From Perca fluviatilis (Eukaryota > Chordata > Actinopteri > Perciformes > Percidae), in contig NC_053127.1 in assembly GCF_010015445.1 (NCBI RefSeq), forward strand, positions 27,080,215 to 27,144,214: a DNA stretch of 64,000 nt. The letters are read 5' to 3'. Below, one piece after another: positions 52,561 through 64,000 of the stretch. Positions within the stretch are counted from its first letter, which is position 1. The number at the start of each line of letters is the position of its first letter. The position numbers and the translations under genes are program-made. The notes under the pieces were generated by a model that was not told the DNA's origin, did no database searches, and saw nothing but the letters and a program-made list of their open reading frames with translations.

Positions 52561-55500
52561 AGTGCAGTACAGGAATGAACTATTTTTTTTAAAGAAAGAC
52601 AGCATCAAAAAGAAAAGACTTCAGCCTTGATTTAAAAGAACAGAGTTGCACACATTCATTTTGTTTAATATATTTCAAGAGAATACCATATTAAAACTCT
52701 CCATGGAGCCATTAGGGAGTAGTTTCATTGAATAAAAAGATACATTGAGTATTCATAAGACATTTGATGGCTCAATGTATTTAAATAGATAATTATTTGA
52801 AAATTGGAAATCCTGACCAAAGCTTATTCTTATTTTTTTAAATATTCTTTTAGCATTGCTCGGTCTTTTTTTGGCATAGAACATGTGTGACACACAGTTG
52901 TGACACTGCATTGTAACACAACACTGTGCAGTACGCTGTTACTGATACTTTGTGTATGTACTGTACACAGCGTGTTGCAGATATCATGTTCAGTGTTTAT
53001 AGAAGACACATGTTGACAGTGACTCATCCTTTTTCAGAGTATACAGTAAATGCTACAATAACAGCATCGCTGGAAATTTTGGTCATGTATTTCATCCTGT
53101 TGTTTTTTGCGTCACACTACTGGTTGCGTCTCAATCCCATTCGACATCACAGGCGCGGGAATGAAGTAGGTCGAGAGGTGTGGCAAAACACTTAAAGATG
53201 TGATTATTTTTGGTGTATGAAGGGCTGGATGACGTAACAATCAGCAAAATCATACAGTGTGCTGGAGGTAAAATGGAACGTTTGAGTATATCAATAGGAT
53301 AATACAAGACCGTTTGTCGTATTGTTGCATTCTTATGTAAGCTACATGTATGTTTGGATCCAAGTTGAGTTGCAAAGCGCTTTGGGAATGAGATGTAAAG
53401 AATGCTGTCTGCCAACTCCACTCTTTTTGCATAGTCATGTCATTATCTTTTTACTGAGCATTGTTTCAGCTGAGACAGACACTTCTGCATTCCACAAACT
53501 GATTACCTAATAGATTACCAAAAATGTTCATAAAGTTTTTTGCTTGTGGCTTGTGGCTTGTGATTAGTATTTCAGTTTCATGACTCCAGGCTGGTCATGG
53601 CCTTTCCCATCTATTCATTACATTAACCCAATCAGGGCTCTGAGGCCCGCAACGAGTGCTGATCAATGATTTCATCTGGCTACTGGAAGCTTTTAGGAGA
53701 ATGATATTTCCGTTCTGGGCAGGGATCCAAACAGGCACTTGATAATACCAAGTGTCCATCTTTCCCTCAACCCTCCCTTATAGTTCTCTGTCCGTAGCGA
53801 AAACTTTGTCCTCTGTTGTATAGCATTACGACTTTATTTTACTGGAAGTATCTTGCTTGGCTGCTTACCAAGTTTGTATCTGGATGCAGCTGCATGTATC
53901 CCGCTGAAATGAAGGTGACTGGATTTTATGTTTACTCCTTTGAGTAATCATCACTCATAAAAATCCCTATGATCAAACATTTTCAAGTAAGATATAAAAA
54001 TGTTTCCATTGCTAAATTACAATTGTTTTTTAATGTAAAGTCAGCTGGGCAACAAATCAAGTAGGTAAAAAAAAAGGTTTAGCAAGAGTCACATTTTTCT
54101 GCAGTGATAACATAGAATCAACCAAGAAAAAGCAAGATAATGAGGATGTGTGCATCTACTGTGAGTTATGGCATTTGCCTGTGCCCGATGTGCATGCACA
54201 AATGCATGTAGAAACATGTGGGTTTGTGGTGCCAGCAGACGGTTTTCTTTGAGGCCTGATAGCAAGTAGCCTGATAAACAATAACACAATTTCCACTTCC
54301 TTTATGTCAAACCACCAGCTGGAGGCAAAAAGACTGGTGTCAGAAAAGCTCTAGCCACAGTGCCATCCTTTTTACAGTACAGTCCTGTCTTACAATAATG
54401 CAAGTTGGCTACTCACTACTGGTATCTATGGGAACTGCCTGTTCATGCTGTTAAGACGGTAAGTGAGATAATAAAAGAGACCCCCAAATGGGCCGATGTA
54501 AACCCGATACAGTAGGCTCCATAAGCTGGTCTTTCCTGTTCTCTGGATGTCATGATAGTATATACAGTATTATATCAAATATGTCCTGATGGGACAAAGA
54601 AATGTCATTGTGCAATGTGTTACCAGTGCAGCTTCAATAGAAATGAATGAGCAGTACGATAGAAACATAGAGAAATCAGGTAAAACCAGCAGATCAGTGG
54701 AGACACACACTATCCAATAAGTCTGTTCTAACCTGTTCTTTTTGAATAGCTGAAAATATTCACCTATTTCTGGAGCCAATACTTAGCTTATACGACTTAG
54801 GTAACAATCCACCATTTCATCTGAAAATCTTTCTTCGTAAAAATATAAATAGCAGTGACTTCTAAATTCGCACTACACAATGTGAACATTTAACCAGAAG
54901 GTAAAGCCTGGTGTTTGCTTGATTGTTATCACAGCGAAGACTAAAGAACTCTGACTAAAGAAATAAAACGGATTTCAATCCATTTAATTTTTTGTGATTT
55001 TCACTCATCAACTCCTTCCACTTCACTAGTTCTTGTCGCATTCAAGTGCTGTCGGAATTATTTCTACTGTGACGCATGATAGGGACTATTCTGTGGTTCT
55101 CAGGGGATATCTATCTGGACATATAAGCAGTGTGAACATTTGATGATAAAACGTTTTGTGATATTACTATCATAGCGAAATAGTGTGTTTTTACATTCCC
55201 TCTAATCCTTTATTGTGTTGTTGTTTTCTATTGCTTTATCTTAACTATTTTAATATGACTTATAATGCTAAATTTGACCTAACATACAACACACTTTGCC
55301 ACCCTGGTTATCTAGCAGAAAGTAGCCCTAACTCTGTGGTTGATTTCTAAATGTTAAAGCTACAGGACCAATGTTATTGATTTTTTTCAACCAAAGCTGA
55401 ACACGCCAACTTTTAAACTAGGTGTTGATTTGATTTGTTAGATACAATTTGGCCGAGCAGCACTTGAAGGCAGCACGTCTCAATACAGGAAGTCTCGAAA

Positions 55501-55802
55501 CTTTTCAGCGTAGTAGCAAACTTGTGATCCGCATCCCTCACTCTCAGTGCGCGCACAGACACGTACGTCTGCCGTTTGTATGTGTGGGAGGTTGAACATG
55601 GCCAGAAAGCGGTCAAGTTAATATCGACAGACTGTTTTTTTTTTTCCTCAGGAGAGGAAGGTGGAAGGAAATATAAGCGACAGACTGTTTTAAAGACACA
55701 GAACAGATAGCTCCAACATTTCTCTCTGACTTTTACGACACTGCGGTTGGCTGAGAGCCCGGTTTTCACCACAGACTGTAAAAATAAGGTTTGAACATCG
55801 AT

Positions 55803-56619
55803 ATGTGGGAGCAGGAGGAATTTGCAAAACATTGGAGGAATGAATTTCCCGACGAAAAAGTACCCAAAATGGACTTGAACTCTGTAGAGGACATCGAGTC
55901 GGAGCTGGAGAAATGTAAAGCCAACCTGAAGAGGCTCCAGAAGGCTCTGGCGGAGGAGAAATTCAAGGTGATCTACCTGCAGACCACCATAGCTCAGAAG
56001 AAGAGAAACGACCCGGAAAGGTTTGAAGGAAAAGATGAAAACTTTAACGCTGCCACATTCGCCTTTTCCAAGACGGGGCATATTAGGATTCCACAGCGGA
56101 GGGATGATGAGGGCGACGGGCAGAGGGCCAAGGTGTCCGATTCTGGAGGGGTGAGTCTCCATGCGGCAGGTAACATAGCGGGTGTCATGAGCTCCTTCGG
56201 GCGGGAACGGAGCAGGTTCAGCGGCAAGACCGGTAAGCCCGTTCCCATCCCTGTCCCGCCACGGAAACCCATCTTTTTGAGAGGGGAAACGGCCCCAGCA
56301 TGCGTCTTTCAACCGAATGATAACGAGGTGGGCAGCGACCGAGAATACGAGTGTACAGAGCTGAATGAAAATTTCGTCAGGAGTAACTTGTTGGCACCAA
56401 AGAGCGTCGGCAGGGACAACCAGAGGACGTCCAACGCCTGCCGGGACACCCGGCTGCCTTTCCGCCACAGCAGGGACTTTGACTCGGGCGACGACGGCAG
56501 GCTGTCCCCGTCCTTCCCGAATATTCGCCACACAGCCTCTCGGGGCTCCGGGTGCAGCACCCCTGACAGGAGGAGTGATGGGTACCTGAGCTCCGACCAT
56601 GACGACGACTCCTCTGCAG
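55803..56619 (+). CDS. BCR/ABR-family protein, first coding exon (partial)
   Basis: BCR and ABR are RhoGEF-RhoGAP proteins regulating Rac/Cdc42; BCR also tetramerises through an N-terminal coiled coil. The start is ATG 55803 (MWEQEEFAKHWRNEFPDEK); the upstream in-frame sequence has no ATG. The exon encodes 272 complete codons and ends CTGCAG|GTAATC at 56619 in phase 1. Residues 1-72 match BCR's oligomerisation domain: EFAKHWRNEFP, MDLNSVEDIESELEKCKANL, FKVIYLQTTIAQKKR (BCR: MELRSVGDIEQELERCKASI, FRMIYLQTLLAKEKK). Later CTELNENFVRSNL resembles BCR DAELNPRFLKDNL. A proline-rich PVPIPVPPRKP could bind SH3 domains. BCR's GRB2-binding YVNV site is not seen. The exon is shorter than BCR exon 1 (about 426 residues). 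Neighbouring genes suggest abr synteny, so I leave the symbol open. Downstream exons are off the window. Confidence 0.85.
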
Positions 56620-56756
56620 GTAATCATTTTAATGTCAACGCTGCACTGCTCTTATTACTGGTGATAAAACGAGAAATAAAAATAAAAACACACAATATTA
56701 CTTCCTTAACAAATAAAATAAGATGACAAGTAGCCTATTTTTTCTTAAATATGGCT

Positions 56757-56880
56757 TAGGGCTGCACAATATCTTTTTTTTTTTTTTTTTTTTAATCGTC
56801 ATCATGGCAGTACAAATCGCGATAAGCTGCGACATATCGCGATAGACCATCAGATTTTTTTTCATGTCAGTTGAAAGCAA
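56757..56880 (+). mobile_element. hAT-like element fragment (TAGGGCTGCAC terminus)
   Basis: TAGGGCTGCACAATATC, a T run, then AATCGCGATAAGCTGCGACATATCGCGAT-type words are characteristic of a common teleost hAT non-autonomous family. The right end is not clear. Confidence 0.55.
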
Positions 56881-57035
56881 GGTGTCACCACCCAAAGTGA
56901 GAATAGTGCAGATTTGAGTTGCGCATGGTCAGATTTAAACTGTTTACGGCATAACGTGTCTTACTGAAATTTGTGAAATCTGTAAAATAATAAACTTTTC
57001 TCTTTACATACAATAACAGAAGATGGGAATCATTT

Positions 57036-57385
57036 CTAAAAACGTTTTAGCAATCTATGATTGTTTGGTTGCTAACGTTAGCTCAAAACGCCATTCAAGT
57101 GACATAAAGTGTAACAGCCTGTGTCTGATTGCTAATTTGTAGCTAGCAGTCATTTCAAAAACGTTTTAGCTCTCTATTATTGTTAGATTGCTAACGTTGG
57201 CTCAAAACGCCATTCAAGTAAGTACCGATGTTGTGTTTGATTGCTAACTTGTAGCTAGCAGTCATTTCAAAAACGTTTTAGCTATTTATGATTGTTTGAC
57301 TGCTAACGTTAGCTAAAAACGCCATTAGCATCTAGCTAGTAGGCTAGCTACTTGATTGCTAACGTTAGCTCAAAACGCCGTTAGC
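57036..57385. repeat. Tandem repeat, about 3.5 units of roughly 115 bp
   Basis: Units share AAAAACGTTTTAGC, GATTGTTTG, TTGCTAACGTTAGCTCAAAA and CGCCATT at about 57038, 57160 and 57270, with a partial unit at 57350. Confidence 0.8.
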
Positions 57386-57402
57386 ATCTTGTAGGCTACT
57401 TG

Positions 57403-57475
57403 TCGCAAAGTGACGCATGCGCAACTCACATCTGCACTCGTCGCAAAGTGACGCATGCGCAACTCAAATCTGCAC
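57403..57475. repeat. 37-bp tandem duplication with NRF1-like sites
   Basis: CGCAAAGTGACGCATGCGCA followed by ACTCACATCTGCACTCGT occurs twice in tandem. Each copy includes GCATGCGCA, close to the NRF1 consensus GCGCATGCGC. Confidence 0.8.
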
Positions 57476-58169
57476 TCTACTCACTTTGGATAGTGACACA
57501 AGGGGGTAAGCTTCGCTTCTGAACGCGAACCTCCGATGGCGCCATTTTGTTGCTACAAAGGTATCACCTCTTGTTAGCATTCCACTGACCGCCATTTTTT
57601 TTTTACGTCACTTGACTGCGAATAACTTTACATCTGAAGCGTTTAAAGACTCTATTTGTCCATTGTTTAATTCTAAAGAAACACGACAATGTATAAAAGG
57701 CTCCATTACCTTGTACCTCACGTTATGGCTCCGTAGCAGACGTTTTTGTAAAAATACGCTAACGATTGTGTCATAACTAAGTGACTTACTGTCGCACAGT
57801 AGAGGAATTACCGTATAGTACAGGAGAAGCTCGCAGGCAGTTTGGACTTACATTAGCTGTTTAGGTTTAATTGCTAATGTTAACTAGCATGTTAGTTAGC
57901 AATAATTAGCCTGTGCTTATGTTATCTCCTTACATATACCTACGCTCTCCGTCTCTGTAAGATTGGGAATGATTGAGATTTCTCTTGGCACAGCTACCAG
58001 AAGACTTCCAACTTTCAGACACGTTGCTCACGTCACATTTACGTTGTCTCTGTCAGTTGGAGGCTGCGCAGTAAAGGAAGAGATCACCGGAAAAGTGCTT
58101 CTAATAGCCTTCACTGGTCTCAGTCCAGAGCAACGGGGTCTATTGGTCCATTAATATATATGTCAATGG

Positions 58170-58370
58170 TTGAAAGTCTATCCTTGATGTTCCACTTCCG
58201 GGATTGCTCCGTTGCCACCGGAAAATCCGCCGGATTTCACTCATTTAGGCCGGACATCCGTTGCCTTGGGCTTCCTTTGTGTCGGCATTTTAAACTCCGG
58301 TCGATTTATGAGAACTATGGTTAACCTTTTCTCAGATCTCTGCAGGGTAAATCCAGACAGCTAGCTAGAC
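58170..58370. repeat. Dispersed teleost repeat, interrupted by a hAT-like element
   Basis: CACTTCCGGGATTGCTCCG...TATGGTTAACCTTTTCTCAG...TAAATCCAGACAGCTAGCTA resembles a common dispersed repeat. It stops exactly where hAT-like termini begin at 58371. Confidence 0.5.
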
Positions 58371-58790
58371 CAGCGGTCCCCAACCTTTTTTGCGCCACGG
58401 ACCGGTTTCATGTAAGACATATTTTCACATACCGGTCTTCAAGGTGTGGCGGATAAACACGACAAAACAAAATGATAGGACCAGCATGAAAACAAATCTC
58501 TATCTAATAAAATGCATGAAAAACACAATTTACCTTAACAATGTATCAGTGGGAGCCCCCCTTTGACTTTGATCACCTCAGTGTGCACAGACTGACCAGC
58601 TTCTCAATATTTTAGCCTCATTCACTGTCCTGCGATCCACAGTCGCTTACAGTTGATCAACAATGTTATGTGATTTATTTAATTCTGGCTGTTGTTTTAT
58701 CCTGCTGTGACTAGCCAGCTCCTCCATTTGGAGCGGACATCATGAAACAATAGAGGCCGAAGTTTGGCTCAGGACCAATGCTCTAAGTGG
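58371..58790 (+). mobile_element. hAT-like fragment (CAGCGGTCCCCAACC terminus)
   Basis: CAGCGGTCCCCAACCTTTTT followed by GCGCCACGGACCGGTTTC is a classic hAT (Charlie-like) end. I could not see the matching right terminus, so the end coordinate is approximate. Confidence 0.6.
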
Positions 58791-59423
58791 TGGTGGAGGT
58801 ATCAGACCTGACTTAATTCAGCTAACGCCTATTTCCACAAAGTCTGCTGCAAAATAACATTTTTCAGATAGGGGCAAAACAGGGAAAACAAATTACCAAA
58901 GTACTGATAAAGAAGTTATTTCTTGTGTAAACCTCTGCCCCAGCATCACAGTGTGTGTTTTAATCATGCAGATTAATGGTTTACCTCAGACAGGGCCCAA
59001 GTTGCTTTTGGTCTGTAGGCAAACAGAGAATTATAGAATGTATGCTGTTGCATTAGTGTGTACGACATTTTCCTTGTGTGAAGCTTTCGACATTAAGTAG
59101 TCTATCTATGAGCTGGACCTTTGGGAACTGGGGTCTGACCTTTGGGAACAGTTTTCTCATGTGTAGCTAGAGCCAAAAATAAAGAGGTCTGTTAGTGGTG
59201 TTAGATCAGCCCCGAGGGAGCTGCAGTGTTGTTGAGACCCTTAGATTACAGGCCTACTTAAATCCACAGATTAAAATAATAGACAAGTAAGATGAAAGCA
59301 TCCACAAGATTGTCTTAACAGCAAGAGTAAGTAAAGCCTTTTTCTAGATAAATAAAAAATAATGATTAACCTTCGGACAGAGCGTGGCTGGTTCTTTCCG
59401 CTCTTTCCTGTTTTTGTGCTAAA

Positions 59424-60745
59424 GGGATATTTCACCGCTGGAAAGATGAATATATCTTTAAATTGGGGTCACTTATGTAGTAGAAATGTGAAATCTTTTT
59501 TAGAAATTGGTGCCTTCTAGGCCGAGAAAAAACAGAAAGTGTTTTTGGCTCATGTGGATGAAAGACACCAAATCCCAGAATGCACTTGCTTCGCTTCACT
59601 ACGAGGCCACCCCCAAGCCACGCCTACCGCTTACAGAGAGGCATTCAACTGAGTCAAGTCTATTGCGTTTTATTGACATTTCAACCATACATGAAACCAC
59701 GTTTCACCGTGTCTCAAGTGGTGTTACACATTTAAAATATATAAAAACGACATACGACACAGGCTACATTTAGTGCACACCCATTATAGGCTCCGTAAAG
59801 TTCAGCTAACGCATTGCATTAGCGCTTGGTGTAAACGCTGAGTATAAACACAGCCGTGAATTCGCGTGGAATGTAGCTAGAATGGTCGGCATTTAACGGT
59901 CACAAACTCCATCAGCGGTGAGCAGTTAGTTGGATACAAGCACCCCATTTCTGCACCAGTCCGTGTTAACACAGCCCACCTCCACGAGTTTCATCCGGCG
60001 ACACAGCAGCATCTCTGTCTGCTCGGAAGGCTAGCAGGCCTGGTAGCTGGATAGTCCGGTACACTGTTGTTCAGCCATGTTTCCAAAAAAACGCAGCAGT
60101 CTCTGAACTCGCGTTGGGAGTTTTCGTGGAAGTTGGATGTAGTCCAGTTTGTTGTCTAATGAGCGGACGCTTGCAAGCAGGATGGATGGCACAGGTGGCC
60201 GGCTAGCGTTAGCTTTCCACCTAGCTGGAACTCCTGCCCTCGTCCCGCTTTTCCGCACACCGCTTTGGATGCCCCCTTAACCCGGCTAGCGGCATCAGGC
60301 GACACCGAGTATTCCGTCTGTAATAAAGTGTCCTGCATATTCTCCGATCTGTACCAATGTATCCCGGTGGTACACATGTGCGGTAGTTTGAATGCACATA
60401 ATTGTTGTAAAAGTTTTCTGCTGAAAAGACGGAACCTGTGTAGCGAAGCTTCAGGATGGCTGACACTCGGCTCTGCTCGGCTAGCATCGGCCAGTGACAG
60501 TCCCACCCCCTATGGCTGGGTTGAAAACATGTGGAACTAGCTGGCTATAGTTCGTAGACTCGGGGCAAAAATGCCTCTGATGACGCTAAATGACGATTTT
60601 TGTGTGATCAGAGGCTTTTTTTTCCAGACACACAATACAGAGAAGTCTCATCTCAGGGGGACATGAGGGAGGGAAGCACGGTCATTCGAAAATACTACCG
60701 GGTTTCTACTGATACAAAGCTTAATGCTAATCGGTGAAGTATCCC
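59424..60745. mobile_element. MITE with GGGATAYTTCACCG termini
   Basis: The left end GGGATATTTCACCG and the inverted right end CGGTGAAGTATCCC match with one change. About 1.3 kb long. Flanks are CTAA(A) on the left and TTAA on the right. No transposase frame is seen. Confidence 0.65.
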
Positions 60746-60749
60746 TTAA

Positions 60750-61360
60750 GCTGCTTACACACCAAGCCAGTCGGACTGATCAGTCTCCCCGAGTTGGTTC
60801 AAAAAGTGCCTCGTAACAAACCAAAGAGACGAGATGTAATACGTCTCCATAACAGCAGGCGGCGCTAATCTGTATTGTTGCCCAAAAAATGAAACCGGCA
60901 GCTGATTGGACGAACGTGTCACGTGGGTCTGGTTTCTCCAGAAATTCAAAGCCAGACTGTCATGGCGGCTCGCTCGGAACACAATCTCATATACTAAAAT
61001 GCTTCACCAAAACGTGTTTCTAAAAACCTTTTAAGCGAGAAATAGGCCATGCAGTTGCTGAATCTGTCTTCATTTCAGATCGACAAAGGTCAGTTTAAAA
61101 GATTTTCGTCAGATTTTGAGAGACTCTAGTCACGCTCATTCCGCTCCCCATTTCCGGGTTAGCTCTCTACCAATCAGATGGATCATTTGAGTCTGACTGC
61201 CGGCACTGCCCGCCCCTCCGATTCAACATGTCAAATCGGCCAAAATGAATGCCGATAGCCCCTCAGACGGACGACAGCACGGAACACACTGAACAGACTT
61301 GAGTCACTGACCTCGCCAGACTGTCCGACGGCCGATTAGTGCCTCTATGTGTCCGGGCCT
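60750..61360. mobile_element. TTAA-flanked MITE abutting the previous one
   Basis: The left end GCTGCTTACACACCAAG and inverted right end ATGTGTCCGGGCCT are imperfect inverted repeats. TTAA lies at 60746-60749 and 61361-61364. The left TTAA is also the right flank of the element at 59424-60745. Confidence 0.55.
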
Positions 61361-62258
61361 TTAAGGTATATTGGCTCTCATCTAAGTCTGGGCTATTTCT
61401 TTAAGGTATGTCAGCTCATCAGGAATAATCAATTCGGAACAAGAATGAAATGCACTCGCTAATGACTTGTTAGTAGTCCTAGTCTTATAAGAGGTAGGGT
61501 TGGTGCCCCGGTGCACACAAAATCTATTTCCTTACAGCCCTGGGGAAGGTATCTATGAGTTAAAGTAATAATATTAAGGCTCAGCCGGGAAGCAGGATTC
61601 ACACAAATGATACTGTGGCATTACTTTGAGACTTCCTCAAGAAAGTGTGGCAATATTGATGGAGATTGTCTGTGTGTCATGAGTCAAGAGTCAGTCAGTG
61701 ACTAACTTGAACATGAGAATAGATTGAGGAAGGCAGCAGACAAAAGATTTTTGTAAGACATCCTTGAGCCCCAGTCTATTCTTTCCTTTGATAATTTAAG
61801 GATTATGGGTGGCTTAGTACTAATTGCTAGCTCATGGTTTCACTTTTTTTGTCTGGTTCTGTTGATGGCATTTAATGATAACGAAAGGGATTTACTGTGT
61901 TTAGCTAGTAACTGCTCTGAATTATATCAAAATGATTCTGGTAAATGGCAAGCTTTACTATTTGAATCGAGAGTCCCAAAATATAAAAGTATTAGCGGGA
62001 CAGGATATGCCTTTCAGGGCCAGTGCTTCCTCTCTGTAACAACTAGACACCAGTGCAATGAATTCTGATGCTAAAGCTGTGTCTTTATGTGAAATTGATT
62101 GAGGAAGGCACTCAGCCTCGTTTGATTAGATGTTGAAATAATTTTAACCAGAAGTGGAAAATCGTATATGTCATATTTGAGGGCTGTCCTTTAAACACCT
62201 TTTTAAGACACACTTTTGTTGAAATGTCGTACTTTGTCAAGAACATATGAATGTGTAG

Positions 62259-62769
62259 CAAGGTTATAGTTTAGAATTTTTAATTTGAGTTTAGTTAGTT
62301 TTTTTGTGTAGTTTTTTCCCCAGAAAGATTTAGTTTTTATATATTTTTAGTTTTACAGTAGTTTGTCCTATTAAGGCCAGGTATGTCGTCTCAGAACTAC
62401 ATTATGTAGCTACATACGTACAAAAACATGGTTGGAGAATGGGCCTCTTGGTGCTACTTTAGTGTCCGATGTGAAGCTATCGAGGCACAGCGCCATCTCC
62501 TGGAATGTCAAGTACAGTCAATTTCTTAGTTCAATGTCGCGGGAATTGACGGAAATCCATGTTGTATCCTTTTTTTTCGGTATTAAGATATTAGGCTATA
62601 GCTAAAAAATGAAATTAATTTACGTTCATTTTTATTTGATTATTATTCGTTTTTTTTATTCAGTCAATATTGTTTTAGTTTTACTCTTATTTAGCTTCAG
62701 TTTACTAAAACTATTTTTCACTGCTTATTTTCGCTTTAGTTTTCTTTTTAGTTTACTATAATAACCCTG
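62259..62769. mobile_element. hAT-like MITE (CARGGTTAT termini)
   Basis: The left end CAAGGTTATAGTTTA and inverted right end TAGTTTACTATAATAACCCTG match a common teleost hAT-type family with a T-rich body. Flanks ATGTGTAG and CTGTGTGG match at six of eight positions. Confidence 0.6.
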
Positions 62770-63476
62770 CTGTGTGGGAAATGGCTCTAAAAGATAGTCA
62801 TTGGACATGACTCAATGTGAGAGCGTCTTGTGGCTCAAGAGCTGGTCTCGTATCTCAAGTACAAAATTGGATGAACCTAGAAAATGAAAAGAAAACCCCT
62901 GCGTGAGTTTTGTAATCATGATACGCTGTTTGCCTTTCATTGTAGGGGGTGTATTTTCCCATAAACCTGTGGGTCAGTAAGGATGACCACTTACTGTAAG
63001 TCTCTTAATCTATTCCATCTTTGTTGTCCAGCAGGATAATGATGTTTCGCTCTGACCAATGGGATAATCAGTGGAAAGGCCTTATTGTGGCTATAAACAA
63101 TGGAGGGTGCGTAGAGCTGTGGGAAGAACTAGAATCATTTTGGGGGCCTCTGCCTGCTTGGCTGTGAGATCAAGCTTTTTAATTGAAGTAACAGCAGTTT
63201 TCTGGCTCCTGGTCACTTGGCATTATGGGATATAGTCCTGTCTTAGTCCCACATGCACGTACGCACCAGCAGTGGGCTTATGCCAGGGTTCTTGCTCATG
63301 CTGATGCCTTTGTGCGTTTGCTGGGAAGAGGTCACCCATCAGGCCATGTGTGTCTGAAGCAATAGATTCAGAAAGCGAGTCTGAAAATTGAAAATAGTTT
63401 TCACTGGTGTTTGTTTTGCATTATCTCCAGTCCAGTCGTGCCAGCATGCAGCAGATAGGAGGGATAGACAGGCTTT

Positions 63477-64000
63477 AGGGCTGCAACTATCGATTATTTT
63501 AGTAATCGAGTATTCTACCAATTATTCCATCGATTAATCGAGTAATCGGATAAGAAATACTTTAGTTTTATTGAAGAGCAATAATAAACAATAGTTTGGT
63601 TAAATTTTCGGAAAAAGCAAAATTTGTATTGCCTACATTACTTACAATATCATATCTCAAAAAACTAAACATATTAAGTGCATTCAAATGCCATATTACA
63701 TTGTTTATGGAAACAAGAAATGGCTGTTTTTTTATTAAATGCAACTGCAAGCAAAATCACGGCAGAATGAGGGAGTGTGATGAAGTGTAGGCTAATATCT
63801 TGTTTATTTTTAGCCCACAGCATCTTTGATCTGCATAGAGAAATATGTTTTTTTTTTTTTTATTTCTGCACGCCTCCCAGTAAAGTGTGATTAATCACTG
63901 TTTAATTGGTGATAAGGTTTCAGCTAGCAAAGAAAACGTGATAGTTTACTTAAAGTTCATCGGGTCAATTAATTAAGAGCTGTTTGTTCCTGAGTCACTT
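63477..64000 (+). mobile_element. hAT-like element (TAGGGCTGCAAC terminus), runs to window end
   Basis: TAGGGCTGCAACTATCGATT followed by TAATCGAGTATTC and CCATCGATTAATCGAGTAAT is a widespread vertebrate hAT-like end. The right end is not seen within the window. Confidence 0.55.

Larger units (their letters stand above)
51067..55802. other. Intergenic region between aspa and the BCR/ABR-family gene
   Basis: About 4.7 kb with no supportable gene. It holds a SINE at 51333-51465, a retroelement-like fragment at 51225-51300, a dispersed repeat at 52395-52560, and otherwise A+T-rich unique sequence. The last 160 bp before 55803 should be the 5' UTR of the BCR/ABR-family gene. Confidence 0.5.
56620..64000 (+). 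other. Intron 1 of the BCR/ABR-family gene (continues off window)
   Basis: No further coding exon recognisable. The region is largely repeats: a hAT-like end at 56757, a tandem repeat at 57036-57480, dispersed repeats at 57480-58370, a hAT-like fragment from 58371, two abutting MITEs at 59424-61360, a hAT-like element at 62259-62769 and another starting at 63477. Confidence 0.6.

Noticed and set aside
55413..56627. 404-codon minus-strand open frame
   Set aside because: It is antisense to the BCR/ABR first exon, whose plus-strand frame has clear homology and a proper donor. The antisense product has no recognisable domain.
61805..62068. 87-codon open frame with a hydrophobic start
   Set aside because: Isolated in intron 1 of the BCR/ABR gene without splice context or recognisable homology; probably chance or repeat-derived.

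Overview
This is a window of vertebrate nuclear DNA, almost certainly from a ray-finned (teleost) fish. The genes have GT-AG introns and are separated by several kilobases of A+T-rich, repeat-dense DNA. The repeats are typical of teleosts: tRNA-derived SINEs with Pol III A and B boxes, many short hAT-like and TTAA-flanked non-autonomous DNA transposons, and very long CA/GT microsatellites. I see no prokaryotic, viral or CRISPR content.

Layout from left to right: (1) 545-811, minus strand, the first coding exon of an LHFPL-family tetraspan gene (LHFPL7/TMEM211-like); the rest lies off the left edge. (2) 4852-23285, minus strand, the complete 15-coding-exon akap10 (D-AKAP2; 614 aa), a PKA-anchoring protein with two RGS domains. 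(3) 25310-28871, minus strand, the complete 8-exon homologue of human C11orf54, a zinc-binding DUF1907 protein (319 aa). (4) 30755-35515, plus strand, taf1d, a subunit of the RNA polymerase I selectivity factor SL1. It has five exons, and the last carries a lysine-rich extension of about 840 aa that the short mammalian protein lacks. (5) 37274-50101, plus strand, aspa (aspartoacylase; six exons, 316 aa). Its second intron holds a 3.3-kb minisatellite of about seventy-two 46-bp units inside a TTAA-flanked MITE. (6) 55803-56619, plus strand, the first coding exon of a BCR/ABR-family gene with the N-terminal coiled-coil oligomerisation region; the rest of the window is its first intron.

The genes do not form one pathway. 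C11orf54 and taf1d are head to head, as in human 11q21. akap10, aspa and probably the BCR/ABR gene correspond to human 17p. The LHFPL gene resembles a human 22q gene.

The points most worth following up are: the expanded taf1d tail; the aspa minisatellite, with a 12-unit higher-order repeat and a probable transposon origin; a GT microsatellite in place of the pyrimidine tract at the aspa exon 2 acceptor; a hAT-like MITE whose target duplication is the splice donor of C11orf54 exon 6; and an akap10 C-terminus whose PDZ ligand depends on splicing of an 89-nt intron that is open if retained. Exon boundaries come from reading splice consensus, codon phase and remembered similarity to human proteins, so individual junctions may be off by a few bases. 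No search or transcript data was available.
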